A stretch of 64,000 nucleotides of DNA from NCBI GenBank assembly GCA_910577475.1, contig CAJTLJ010000010.1:28428-92427 (forward strand), in the 5' to 3' direction. The DNA comes from an uncultured Alistipes sp. (GTDB lineage Bacteria; Bacteroidota; Bacteroidia; Bacteroidales; Rikenellaceae). This document shows, piece after piece, positions 51,461 through 59,123 of this stretch. Both the position numbers and the translations under genes were made by a program. The notes below the pieces were generated by a model. It searched no databases. It was not told the DNA's origin and saw nothing but the letters and a program-made list of their open reading frames with translations. Positions within the stretch are counted from its first letter, which is position 1; each line of letters starts with the position of its first letter.

Positions 51461-51468
51461 CAAATATA
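51461..51468 (-). promoter_or_regulatory. -7 box of the lpxC-fabZ-lpxA operon
   Basis: The complement reads TATATTTG, 27 bases before the start codon. No clear -33 box. Confidence 0.5.
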
Positions 51469-51490
51469 TAAAAAATTCATTAAAATGTCG

Positions 51491-51498
51491 TATTTTTG
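51491..51498 (+). promoter_or_regulatory. -7 box of the TonB-like gene
   Basis: TATTTTTG, 21 bases before the ATG at 51520. It is divergent from, and only 22 bases from, the lpxC -7 box. Confidence 0.5.
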
Positions 51499-51519
51499 TC
51501 AAAATTGTCTGTCCGTAAC

Positions 51520-52326
51520 ATGGAGAAAAGTTCGCCCGATAAACCGTTGAGACGGCCCCGTTTGCGTCTGCCTTTCGAAAACCGCAGGGAGGATGCGGGC
51601 GAGTGGGCCTACGATCACCGCATCGGCTTGTGCGTCACCCTGATCGTCTATCTGGTGTTGGCTGTCGCCTTCGTCGGGTCGAAGATCGTCGTGGGGCGGC
51701 GGGCCGCGCAGACCACCGTCTACATCGACCTCAACACGCTGGCCGATCTGGAGCAGGAGCGCGACCGGCTCGAACGGCAGCTGCAGGAGCGGCAGGTCCG
51801 GCAGCAGGAGGAGTTCGACTGGAAGAGCGTGAAGAACGTCGCCTCGAACGAAAACGTGCTGAACGAAAACCTGAAGACCGACAGGGGCTCGCAGGCCTCG
51901 GAGCTGAATGCCGAAGCGGCGGCGGCCGCCGAACGGATGCGGGCCAACCGTGAGGCCTATGAGCGGGGACTGGCCGAAGCCGACGCCATCCGCAATCCTG
52001 CCGACCGGGGTGCGGGCGACGATGCCCGACGCAAGGACCGCAAGGTGAGCGGCTATGTCACCGTGCGTCTCGACGTGAAGGACCCGGTCCGCAAGGAGCG
52101 TCATCTCGTCAAGCCGGCCTACCAGTGCGAGGGCGGCGGCGAGGTGGTGGTCGAGATCGAGGTGCGGCCCAACGGCCGGATCACCTCGGCCCGCGCCCTC
52201 TCGGGCGGCGACGACTACATGCGCGAGGTGGCCTGCCGGGCGGCTCTCGAATCGACACTCGACATCAATCCGCAGGCTCCCCCGCGCCAGCGCGGAACCA
52301 TCACCTACATCTTCATTCCGCAGTAG
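51520..52326 (+). CDS. TonB-like envelope protein with coiled coil
   Basis: 268 residues. A basic cytoplasmic N-terminus is followed by one transmembrane helix (about 36-58, LCVTLIVYLVLAVAFVGSKI), a coiled coil (about 75-105, LEQERDRLERQLQERQ), an Ala/Asp-rich linker and a C-terminal domain (about 190-268). That domain follows the TonB C-terminal pattern: PAYQCEGGGEVVVEIEVRPNGRITSA then CRAALESTLDINPQAP. The Pro-rich spacer of classic TonB is missing, and no ExbB/ExbD is near. It could transduce energy to a subset of receptors or be a structural envelope protein. It is divergent from lpxC-fabZ. Confidence 0.78.
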   Translation: MEKSSPDKPLRRPRLRLPFENRREDAGEWAYDHRIGLCVTLIVYLVLAVAFVGSKIVVGRRAAQTTVYIDLNTLADLEQERDRLERQLQERQVRQQEEFDWKSVKNVASNENVLNENLKTDRGSQASELNAEAAAAAERMRANREAYERGLAEADAIRNPADRGAGDDARRKDRKVSGYVTVRLDVKDPVRKERHLVKPAYQCEGGGEVVVEIEVRPNGRITSARALSGGDDYMREVACRAALESTLDINPQAPPRQRGTITYIFIPQ

Positions 52327-52399
52327 ACCGCACATCGTCCGTTTTTTTGCCGTTCCGGGTTTGCCGGAGCGGCCTTGTCGTGTTTTGCAAGGACGGATG

Positions 52400-52605
52400 C
52401 TTCGGCTTTTCGGGACCTTTCGACTCCGCTGCCGCTCCGCTCAAGGTGACAGCCGGTCGATTCGGCGCTTTGCGCCGGCAGTACGCAGCCACCCCGGGCG
52501 AAGGACTGCAACCCTGTTTCGTCCTTTGCTGGCTGCGTACTGCGGGTATGGGTCGTGAAGGCGGATGCACCGCACCGTCGCCTGCCTCCCTCCGCCCGAC
52601 ATGAC
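52400..52605 (+). repeat. REPIN-like element G with nested palindrome
   Basis: A right arm (GGGACCTTTCGACTCC to CTCAAGGTGACA, 52411-52452; stem ACCTT/AAGGT) is followed by the second palindromic repeat (52478-52543) and another family end, CTCCGCCCGACATGACA (52589-52605). Linker GTGCATTGTGAATCG follows. No left arm is visible. Confidence 0.65.
52478..52543. repeat. Second palindromic repeat family, copy 2
   Basis: Arms GCAGTACGCAGCCA and TGGCTGCGTACTGC are exact complements and enclose AAGGAC/GTCCTT. Its reverse complement aligns with the copy at 42525-42591. Confidence 0.75.
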
Positions 52606-52640
52606 AAGCGCAGTGCATTGTGAATCGCAGCCGCCGGGTT

Positions 52641-52672
52641 GTTGGAAATCCCGAAAAAATAGGTTATCTTTG
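52641..52672 (+). promoter_or_regulatory. Promoter of the small gene at 52694
   Basis: GTTG at 52641-52644 and TATCTTTG at 52665-52672, 20 bases apart. Confidence 0.55.
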
Positions 52673-52693
52673 TCCGGAAAGTCGTTGTAAAAG

Positions 52694-53080
52694 GTGCGTA
52701 TCTTAAGAGTCGTTCTGTTTCTTCTGCTGTTCTGGGCCGCATCCGAGTACCGCTCGGAGACGGCCGGGTCGTTCGTCGGCCGGTATGCCGAGGTCGGCGA
52801 GGCGGAGGACTCCGTGTCGCAGCCCGATTTCGTTTTCGCCGCAGCGAGCAGCTGCGACGTCGCTTTCGGTGCGCCGCAACAACCGGTGCGAACCCTGTCG
52901 CGCGACACGTCGCATGCGCGGGTATCGTCGGGATGGCTGTCGAAACCGCTTCCCCGGCTATGCGGAGTTCGGGTGGCGGGCGGCTGGTGCGCCCCGGTCA
53001 AATGCAGGTCTCTTTTTTCCCGTTTCGCCGATCCGGTCTCCCGGGCTTACGTCCGGAAGCTCCGCCGGCTCCTTATTTAG
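52694..53080 (+). CDS. Small exported or membrane-anchored protein of unknown function
   Basis: 128 residues starting at GTG (read as MRILRVVLFLLLFWAASEYR). The N-terminal hydrophobic helix suggests a signal anchor. The remainder is polar, with SDTSHARVSSGWLS-like low-complexity stretches and three cysteines, and matches no domain I know. A well-formed promoter 21 bases upstream supports expression. The GTG start is chosen because it directly follows the promoter. There is no clear ribosome-binding site. Annotation as a real gene is moderately supported. Confidence 0.5.
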   Translation: MRILRVVLFLLLFWAASEYRSETAGSFVGRYAEVGEAEDSVSQPDFVFAAASSCDVAFGAPQQPVRTLSRDTSHARVSSGWLSKPLPRLCGVRVAGGWCAPVKCRSLFSRFADPVSRAYVRKLRRLLI

Positions 53081-53173
53081 CGGTTCATCGGCCTTGCGGC
53101 CGCAGCATCGTCTCCCGGCGGGGGACGATGGCATAAAAATCGTATGAAAAACCGTTGAATAAGAGAACAGATT

Positions 53174-53674
53174 ATGGATAAAAACGAGATGTGCGAAAGA
53201 GTGTGCGTTCTTTCGAATCATGAGATTGTAAAACGACGCAAGCCGCTTCGCGGGGCGATCGTGTGGACGGTGGCCGGCGTGGCGTTGCTGGCGGTGAACG
53301 GATGGCTCGACGGCGATGCGTGGAGCGACTGGAAGGCGGCGCTGGTGCTGATCGGCGGCGTGGCGCTGGGAATCGGCGTCGGCATGATCCTGGCGCGGAC
53401 CTTCGGTCCGGGGCGGGTTCCCTACTCGGTCCGTTCGGGCAAGTACCTCCGTTATACGGAGCTCTACTTTCCGAAGCAGCGGATGCGCGAAGTGGTGCGG
53501 CTGTGTGCCGCGGGGGATATCGGCGCCCTGCGAAGCATGGAGCAAGGCTCCGTTCCGGCGGTCGTCGTGGCGATGTATGCCACCGACGATGACCGGCTGA
53601 CCGCCTGCCAGCCCTTCGAATACGTCGAACTGGAGTATCGCCCGCTGGGCGGGATGACGCTCACCCGATCCTGA
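53174..53674 (+). CDS. Two-span membrane protein of unknown function
   Basis: 166 residues. The basic N-terminus (HEIVKRRKPLRG) leads to two adjacent transmembrane helices (about 28-46 and 55-77, the second glycine-rich: VLIGGVALGIGVGMILA). A soluble C-terminal domain (about 85-166) contains GKYLRYTELYFPKQRMREVVRLCAAGD and FEYVELEYRPL. I do not recognise the family. The coding pattern and length look real. It is followed by 147 bases with no gene before the antiporter. Confidence 0.7.
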   Translation: MDKNEMCERVCVLSNHEIVKRRKPLRGAIVWTVAGVALLAVNGWLDGDAWSDWKAALVLIGGVALGIGVGMILARTFGPGRVPYSVRSGKYLRYTELYFPKQRMREVVRLCAAGDIGALRSMEQGSVPAVVVAMYATDDDRLTACQPFEYVELEYRPLGGMTLTRS

Positions 53675-53821
53675 CGGTTCAAACCGGCGGGTTCGCGTTT
53701 TTTGTGGAAATAGAGGCGGCATTCAGGTGGATACCCGGCCGCAGGGGCGTCGCGATTTTTTAGGTAACGGTATGCGGATCCGCCGGTTGTCGTTTTTATA
53801 AGAATATACTGAAATGCGTCT

Positions 53822-55327
53822 ATGATTGAGATAGGTAGCGAAAATTTCGTGTTGGTCTGGGCCGTGCTGCTCTTCATCGCCGTCGTGGCCGGTAAGATGG
53901 CTTATCGGTTCGGAGCCCCCGCGCTGTTGCTTTTCCTGGGCGTGGGCATGCTCTTCAGCGGATTGGATATCATCTCGTTCAACTCGTTCGAGATCACCCA
54001 GTTCGTGGGTATGATCGCCCTCTGTATCATCCTCTTCACGGGCGGTATGGAGACTAAGTTCTCCGAGATCCGCCCCGTTATCGGCCCCGGTGTGGTGCTC
54101 GCCACGGTGGGGGTCGTGCTGACGGCCTTCGTGCTGGCCGGTTTCGTCTATCTGGTCGCTCCCTGGATCGACCGTCGCATCTCCTTCCCGATGGCGCTGC
54201 TGCTGGCCTCGACGATGGCTTCGACCGACTCGGCGTCGGTCTTCTCCATCCTTCGCACCAAGAGTCAGGGGCTGCGTCAGAACCTGCGGCCTCTGCTGGA
54301 GCTGGAGAGCGGTTCGAACGACCCCGTAGCCTATATGCTCACCGTGTTGCTTATCAGTATGGTGACCCACGGTGACGGCTCCGCCAGTCTGGGTATGGGA
54401 CTGCTCATGTTTCTGGTGGAGATGGCCGTCGGCGTCGTGGCCGGCTATCTGATCGGGCGGTTGGCCGTTTGGACCATCAACCGGATCAATATCTCGAACG
54501 ACGCACTCTATCCGGTGCTGCTGCTGGCCTTCGCTTTCTCGTCGTTCGCCTTCACGGCCCTGCTCCACGGCAACGGCTACCTGGCGGTCTACCTCTCGGG
54601 GCTTGTAGTGGGCAACTACCGGCTGGCGCACAAGCATGCCATGACTAACTTTTTCGACGGTTTCACCCAGCTGTTGCAGATCGTCATGTTCCTCACGCTG
54701 GGCCTGCTGGTAAATCCGGGCGAACTGCTCCGGACCGACGTGCTGATTCTGGGGTGTCTGGTCGGTGCCTTCATGATGCTCGTGGCCCGTCCCGTTTCGG
54801 TCTTTCTCTGCCTGCTGCCCTTCCGGCGCTTCTCGACCAAAGCCCGCTTCTACGTCTCGTGGGTCGGTCTGCGCGGTGCCGTGCCGATCATCTTCGCCAC
54901 CTATCCTCTGCTGAGCGGCGTGGAGCACGACGATGCCATGCTGCTGTTCAACGTTGTCTTTCTGGTTACCGTGCTTTCGCTCTTCATTCAGGGCACGACG
55001 GTGAGCGGAATGGCTAACCTGCTGGGGCTGGCCTACGAGGAGCGCGAATCGTCGTTCGGCGTCAGGATGCACGACAGCATCAAGTCGGTGCTGACCGAGG
55101 TGGAGGTCAACCGGTCGATGCTGGCCCGCGGAACGACGCTCCGCGAGATCGCCCTGCCCGACAACACGCTGGTGATGATGGTCTGCCGCGACGGCAGCTA
55201 TTTCGTGCCCCAGGGCAAGACGTCGCTCGTAGAGGGGGACAAGCTGCTGGTGATCTCCGACCGCAACGAGGAGTTGCAGTCGACTTACAGGGATATGGGT
55301 ATCGACGACGTGATGAACCTCTCATAG
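53822..55327 (+). CDS. Potassium/proton antiporter (CPA1 family, CvrA/NhaP2-like)
   Basis: 501 residues. About 12-13 transmembrane helices form the Na+/H+ exchanger fold (about 5-390). Typical segments are LLLFLGVGMLFSG, CIILFTGGMETKF, the ion-binding region LLASTMASTDSASVFSILR with ELESGSNDPVAYMLT, and SWVGLRGAVPIIFATYPL. A C-terminal TrkA_C domain (about 420-495, TTLREIALPDNTLVMMVCRDG ... LVEGDKLLVISDR) suggests regulation by nucleotide or ions. It would export K+ or Na+ in exchange for protons at the inner membrane. The gene stands alone, and I saw no convincing promoter in the 147-base gap upstream. Confidence 0.93.
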   Translation: MIEIGSENFVLVWAVLLFIAVVAGKMAYRFGAPALLLFLGVGMLFSGLDIISFNSFEITQFVGMIALCIILFTGGMETKFSEIRPVIGPGVVLATVGVVLTAFVLAGFVYLVAPWIDRRISFPMALLLASTMASTDSASVFSILRTKSQGLRQNLRPLLELESGSNDPVAYMLTVLLISMVTHGDGSASLGMGLLMFLVEMAVGVVAGYLIGRLAVWTINRINISNDALYPVLLLAFAFSSFAFTALLHGNGYLAVYLSGLVVGNYRLAHKHAMTNFFDGFTQLLQIVMFLTLGLLVNPGELLRTDVLILGCLVGAFMMLVARPVSVFLCLLPFRRFSTKARFYVSWVGLRGAVPIIFATYPLLSGVEHDDAMLLFNVVFLVTVLSLFIQGTTVSGMANLLGLAYEERESSFGVRMHDSIKSVLTEVEVNRSMLARGTTLREIALPDNTLVMMVCRDGSYFVPQGKTSLVEGDKLLVISDRNEELQSTYRDMGIDDVMNLS

Positions 55328-55386
55328 GCAAAAAAGAGGGGATGATGCGGCGAATTGCATGAAAAACGAATTTTTTTACGAAAAAA

Positions 55387-55417
55387 TTTGCAGGTTCGTA
55401 AATTTTGCTTACCTTTG
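55387..55417 (+). promoter_or_regulatory. Promoter of tRNA-Ala
   Basis: TTTG at 55387-55390 and TACCTTTG at 55410-55417, 19 bases apart, 13 bases before the tRNA. Confidence 0.75.
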
Positions 55418-55430
55418 CAACCGCAATCAA

Positions 55431-55504
<74 letters not shown>

Positions 55505-55508
55505 CAAA

Positions 55509-55543
55509 ACAGAGAGTTACGAAAGTAGCTCTCTGTTTTTTTT
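55509..55543 (+). terminator. Terminator of tRNA-Ala
   Basis: A 12-bp stem ACAGAGAGTTAC/GTAGCTCTCTGT (one T-G pair) with a GAAA loop and eight T residues. Confidence 0.9.
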
Positions 55544-55569
55544 GTGCATGCGCCTCTGCCCGCCGGCTG

Positions 55570-55612
55570 TTTCGGGATGTTTCGACTTCGGGGGTGTTCT
55601 GCCGTTGAGGGT
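55570..55612 (+). repeat. REPIN-like element H0 (right-arm fragment)
   Basis: TTCGGGATGTTTCGACTTCG followed by GGGGTGTTCTGCCGTTGAGG is a partial, worn right arm without the TGACA end. Confidence 0.5.
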
Positions 55613-55615
55613 TGC

Positions 55616-55752
55616 TGTCATTCCGAGCGAAGCCGAAGGCGTAGTCGAGGAATCCCGACGGTCGTCCCGGCGGGAAGCCGTGTGCGCCGCGCCGGTGAGG
55701 TTCCGCTATGTCGAGACCTTTCGACTTCGCTGTCGCTCCGCTCAAGGTGACA
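55616..55752 (+). repeat. REPIN-like element H1
   Basis: Full unit, TGTCATTCCGAGCG to CTCAAGGTGACA. The left stem ATTCC/GGAAT and right stem ACCTT/AAGGT are both intact. Confidence 0.85.
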
Positions 55753-55759
55753 GCAAACC

Positions 55760-55903
55760 TGTCATTCCGAGCGGAGCCGAAGTCGTAGTCGAGGAATCCC
55801 GACGATAGGACCCTCGGGAATCCATGCGAACAACTACGGCGAATGTCCTGCAAGGTCGGGATGTTTCGAATGCGGGGCTTGCGCCCCTGCGCTTAAGGTG
55901 ACA
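55760..55903 (+). repeat. REPIN-like element H2
   Basis: Full unit 7 bases after H1, without an AT-rich linker. The left stem ATTCC/GGAAT is intact. The right arm has ATGTT against AAGGT (mismatched), but its tip GGGGC/GCCCC is intact. Confidence 0.85.
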
Positions 55904-55940
55904 GCGGGGTGGTCTGCGGAATATGGGTGCGTTCGTGTAC

Positions 55941-55966
55941 AAAAAACTCCCGCACGAATGCGGGAG
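55941..55966 (-). terminator. Terminator downstream of the acyl-CoA synthetase gene
   Basis: CTCCCGCA/TGCGGGAG with a CGAA loop and six T residues on the minus strand. It follows the nested hairpin at 55975-56060. Confidence 0.85.
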
Positions 55967-55974
55967 CGAAAGAA

Positions 55975-56060
55975 GCACGGTGGCCGGAATAATTGTGACG
56001 CCTCATTGTAGAATGGATTCCCGAATGATAGGATGGGGGAATCCGGAGTGGCCACCGTGC
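55975..56060 (-). other. Nested hairpin in the 3' region of the acyl-CoA synthetase gene
   Basis: An 11-bp closing helix GCACGGTGGCC (55975-55985) / GGCCACCGTGC (56050-56060) encloses a second helix GGATTCCC/GGGGAATCC. It starts 12 bases after the stop codon and is followed 8 bases later by the terminator. It could be a structured 3' UTR element or small RNA. It does not match the REPIN family. Confidence 0.5.
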
Positions 56061-56072
56061 CGTATCGTCGGG

Positions 56073-57779
56073 TTACTTGTTCAGCTTTTCGAGCAGCAGC
56101 GTGTTGTAAAGGTATCGCTTGATGCTGCGCTTCGGCGTTTTTTCGAACTCGGTAGGGTAGATCGTGATGCTCGCCACCCGCTCGTAGGCGGCCAGCTGCT
56201 TGTTGAGCTCGGCGAGGTTCTGCTCCATGATGGACGGCAGTTCGCCCTTGTCAATCCCCTCTTTGTCCAGCTGTTCGTAGTCGGGAACGACCAGTGCGTG
56301 CAGATGGCCGTTGCTCTCCAGTACGAGGGACTCCAGCACCATGTAGCTGTTGTTGAGCTTGTCCTCGATCTCCTCGGGGTAGATGTTCTGCCCGTTGCTC
56401 GAGAGGATCATGGTCTTCGACCGCCCGCGGATGTAGAGCGTGCCGTCCTCGTCCATCGTGCCCATGTCGCCCGTATGGAGCCAGCCGTCGCCGGGCAGCA
56501 CGGCGTTCGTGTCCTTGTCGTTCTTGTAGTATCCCTGCATGACGTGCTCGCCCTTCACGAGAATCTCGCCCGCCATGTGCTGCGGGTCCGGAGAGTCGAT
56601 CTTCACCTCCAGCAGCTCCTTCAGGTAGCGGCCGCACGATCCGGCCTTGAACTCGTTGTCGGGGGCGAAGCTGATGAGCGGTGCGCACTCGGTCATGCCG
56701 TAGCCGATGGTGATCGGGAACCGGATCTTTATCAGGAAGGCCTCGGTCTCCTGATTCATCGGGGCGCCGCCCACGATGAAGATCGATACGTTGCCGCCGA
56801 AGGCGTCCATCAGCTTCTTGCGGATCACCGAGCAGACGGCCGTCGAGACCAGCGGAATCTTCATGGCGATGCTCATGGGTCCCTTCTCCAGCATGGGGAG
56901 CACCTGCTTGCGGTAGATCTTCTCCAGGATGAGCGGCACGCAGCAGATGATGGTGGGTTTCACCTCCTGCATCGCTTCGATCAGCACCTTCGGGGTCGGG
57001 ATGCGTCCCAGCAGGGTGATGTGGCCGCCGACGGCCAGCGGCGCCAGAAAGTCGAAGGCGCATCCGTAGGCGTGGGCCAGCGGCAGGAACGACAGAGTGC
57101 GGCCTCCCTGCTGGAAATATTGCGTTCCGGTCTGGGTGTTGACCGCGGTCTTGGCGAAGAGGACGTTGCCCGTGAGGTTGTTCACCGTGAGCATCACCCC
57201 CTTCGAGTATCCGGTCGTGCCCGAGGTGTAGTTCAGCAGGCAGACCCGGTCGTTCGGAATCTCGGGGTATTTGATGTCGTTGACGCTGAAGCCGCGCGGA
57301 TATTTCGCCCGGTAGTTCTTCGTGCGGTTCTTCTGGTATTCGGTCAGCGATTTGCCGCTCCGTTCGTAGATGACCGCGAAGTCGGTCAGCGAGAAGACCG
57401 CCTCGATGTGCGGAATCTGATCCTCCTCGATGGAGTCCCAGTAGTTGTCGCCCAGGAAGAGCAGGCGGCTTTCCGAATGGTTGACGATGTGGATGATATC
57501 CTGCGGCGTGAAGTCCTGGAGGATGGGCACGATGACCGCTCCGTAGGTGATGGTGGCGATGTAGGTCATGCACCAGCGGGGATTGTTGCGGCCGATCAGG
57601 GCGATCTTCTCCCCCTGCTTGATGCCCGCCTTGCGGAACAGCAGGTGGAGCTTGGCGATCTCCTTCGCCATTTCATAGTAGGAGAAGGTCTCCTTCTTGA
57701 AATAGTCGGTGAGGGCCGACATCTCCCGGTTCTCCCGGAAGCTGGTCTCGTAGATTTTAATCAGATTCTCTCGTAACAT
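56073..57779 (-). CDS. AMP-binding long-chain fatty acid--CoA ligase
   Basis: A 568-residue ANL-superfamily enzyme that activates a fatty acid through an acyl-adenylate. The P-loop is LLNYTSGTTGYSKGVMLT (about 180-197). Further core motifs are SFLPLAHAYGCAFDF, IGYGMTECAPLISF, DGWLHTGDMGTMDEDGTLYIRGRSKTMILSSNGQNIYPEEIED and the C-terminal lysine region FEKTPKRSIKRYLY. It resembles long-chain acyl-CoA synthetases (FadD/AMP-forming) common in Bacteroidetes. It is probably co-transcribed with plsY, 69 bases upstream, which links acyl activation to phospholipid synthesis. Confidence 0.92.
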   Translation of the reverse strand: MLRENLIKIYETSFRENREMSALTDYFKKETFSYYEMAKEIAKLHLLFRKAGIKQGEKIALIGRNNPRWCMTYIATITYGAVIVPILQDFTPQDIIHIVNHSESRLLFLGDNYWDSIEEDQIPHIEAVFSLTDFAVIYERSGKSLTEYQKNRTKNYRAKYPRGFSVNDIKYPEIPNDRVCLLNYTSGTTGYSKGVMLTVNNLTGNVLFAKTAVNTQTGTQYFQQGGRTLSFLPLAHAYGCAFDFLAPLAVGGHITLLGRIPTPKVLIEAMQEVKPTIICCVPLILEKIYRKQVLPMLEKGPMSIAMKIPLVSTAVCSVIRKKLMDAFGGNVSIFIVGGAPMNQETEAFLIKIRFPITIGYGMTECAPLISFAPDNEFKAGSCGRYLKELLEVKIDSPDPQHMAGEILVKGEHVMQGYYKNDKDTNAVLPGDGWLHTGDMGTMDEDGTLYIRGRSKTMILSSNGQNIYPEEIEDKLNNSYMVLESLVLESNGHLHALVVPDYEQLDKEGIDKGELPSIMEQNLAELNKQLAAYERVASITIYPTEFEKTPKRSIKRYLYNTLLLEKLNK

Positions 57780-57848
57780 CCGTAATCATTCTTTAGTGGG
57801 GCGATTGACGCCGCCGTGGTCGCGTGGAAAACGGGCGGCGGCCGGAAG

Positions 57849-58547
57849 TTATTGCCTGTGTTTGTGCGGCCGCCAGATGTAGATCTTCGACTCCGTGCCG
57901 GCGCGCAGGCGCTCGATATTCTTGCGATGGGTATAGAGCAGCAGCAGGGCGATCAGGAACGAGAAGATGACGAAGGGGAGCGAGGCGGGCAGCGCCGTCA
58001 TCACTTTCGGCGATATGAGCGTGAAGAGGGGGAAGAAGCATCCGGCCACCATCGACGAGAGCGACACGTAGTGCGTCACCATCAGCACCAGGATCCAGAC
58101 GCCGAAGCAGAGCAGGACTAGCGGGGCGTTGATGCCCGTGATGGCGCCGACCAGCGTGGCGACGCCCTTGCCGCCCCGGAATCCGGCGAAGATGGGGAAA
58201 ATGTGTCCCAGCACGGCGGCCAGCACGGCGGCGATGCGCAGCACATAGAACCAGAACTCGTTGGCTCCGCCCTCGAAGAAGCTGTCGTACTTCATCAGGT
58301 CGAGGATCGTGACGGCGACGAAACCCTTCAGGAAATCGAGGCCGAAGACCGGCAGGGCGGCCCGCTTGCCCAGCACGCGCAGCATGTTGGTCGTGCCGGC
58401 GTTCTTGCTGCCGTGCTCGCGGATGTCCACTCCGTAATATTTCTTTCCGATCCACACCGCGCTCGGGATCGACCCCAACAGATAGGCGATGACGATCAGC
58501 GTGGCGATGCAGTAGTAGGTAATAATCATTTCTTCCATCATAATCAT
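57849..58547 (-). CDS. plsY: Glycerol-3-phosphate acyltransferase PlsY
   Basis: An inner-membrane enzyme that acylates glycerol-3-phosphate using acyl-phosphate, the first step of phospholipid synthesis. 232 residues from MIMMEEMIITYY (a start at 58538, MEEMIITYY, is equally possible). The conserved motifs are in order: GSIPSAVWIGKKYYGVDIREHGSKNAGTTNMLRVLG (motif 1 with S-NxGxTNxxR), GHIFPIFAGFRGGKGVAT (motif 2) and LLYTHRKNIERLRAGTESK (motif 3). It has five to six transmembrane helices. A -7 box is at 58582-58589. PlsX is not in the window. Confidence 0.95.
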   Translation of the reverse strand: MIMMEEMIITYYCIATLIVIAYLLGSIPSAVWIGKKYYGVDIREHGSKNAGTTNMLRVLGKRAALPVFGLDFLKGFVAVTILDLMKYDSFFEGGANEFWFYVLRIAAVLAAVLGHIFPIFAGFRGGKGVATLVGAITGINAPLVLLCFGVWILVLMVTHYVSLSSMVAGCFFPLFTLISPKVMTALPASLPFVIFSFLIALLLLYTHRKNIERLRAGTESKIYIWRPHKHRQ

Positions 58548-58581
58548 GCGTTTTCCGGCCCGGGACCGGACGTTTCGCAGA

Positions 58582-58589
58582 CAAAGATA
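58582..58589 (-). promoter_or_regulatory. -7 box of plsY
   Basis: The complement reads TATCTTTG, 34 bases before the start codon. No clear -33 box. Confidence 0.5.
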
Positions 58590-58712
58590 GTAAAAAATAT
58601 CGGATACGGCTCATTCAGTCGGAAAATTCGTGCAAAAGAGCGGAGGACGAGTCGCAATGCACGATGCACAATTCACAATTCACAATTCACAATCTTCTTT
58701 GCTATCCGCTTC

Positions 58713-58855
58713 TGTCATTCCGGGCGGAGCCGAAGGCGGAGTCGACGAATCCCGACGGTCGGCCCGGCGGGAACCCGTGCGAATCGCATAGGGGAATGTA
58801 AGGCGCCGTCGGGATGTTTCGACTTCGCGTCTGCGCCGCTCCGCTCAACATGACG
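58713..58855 (+). repeat. REPIN-like element J1
   Basis: Full unit, TGTCATTCCGGGCGG to GCTCAACATGACG. The right stem ATGTT/AACAT is intact and the left stem has one mismatch. The 5' linker at 58655-58693 is a run of ATTCACAATT repeats (four copies). Confidence 0.85.
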
Positions 58856-58895
58856 GAGAGTAGGGTAATTGTGCATCGTGCATCATGCATTGTTC

Positions 58896-59037
58896 TGTCA
58901 TTCCGAGCGAAGCCGAAGGCGGAGTCGAGGAATCCCGACGGTCGTGCGTGCGGGAGCCCGTGCGAGCCGTGGCGGTGAATGTCCGCTATGTCCGGATGTT
59001 TCGATTCCGGGGCTGGCACCCCTCTGCTCGACACGGC
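58896..59037 (+). repeat. REPIN-like element J2
   Basis: Full-length unit, TGTCATTCCGAGCG to GCTCGACACGGCG. The left stem ATTCC/GGAAT is intact. The right arm has lost complementarity near its end, and its tip GGGGC/CACCCC is kept. Linker ATTGTGCATCGTGCATCATG separates it from J1. Confidence 0.8.
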
Positions 59038-59093
59038 GGAAAGAAAGCCGGTCATTCCGGAGGGCGTTTTCGTGTTTTTCTCGATTTTTTTGT

Positions 59094-59101
59094 TATCTTT
59101 G
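59094..59101 (+). promoter_or_regulatory. -7 box of the YitT gene
   Basis: TATCTTTG, 22 bases before the start codon. The T-rich upstream stretch has no exact TTTG at the right distance. Confidence 0.5.
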
Positions 59102-59123
59102 CGCAACCTAAAACCTGACTCCT

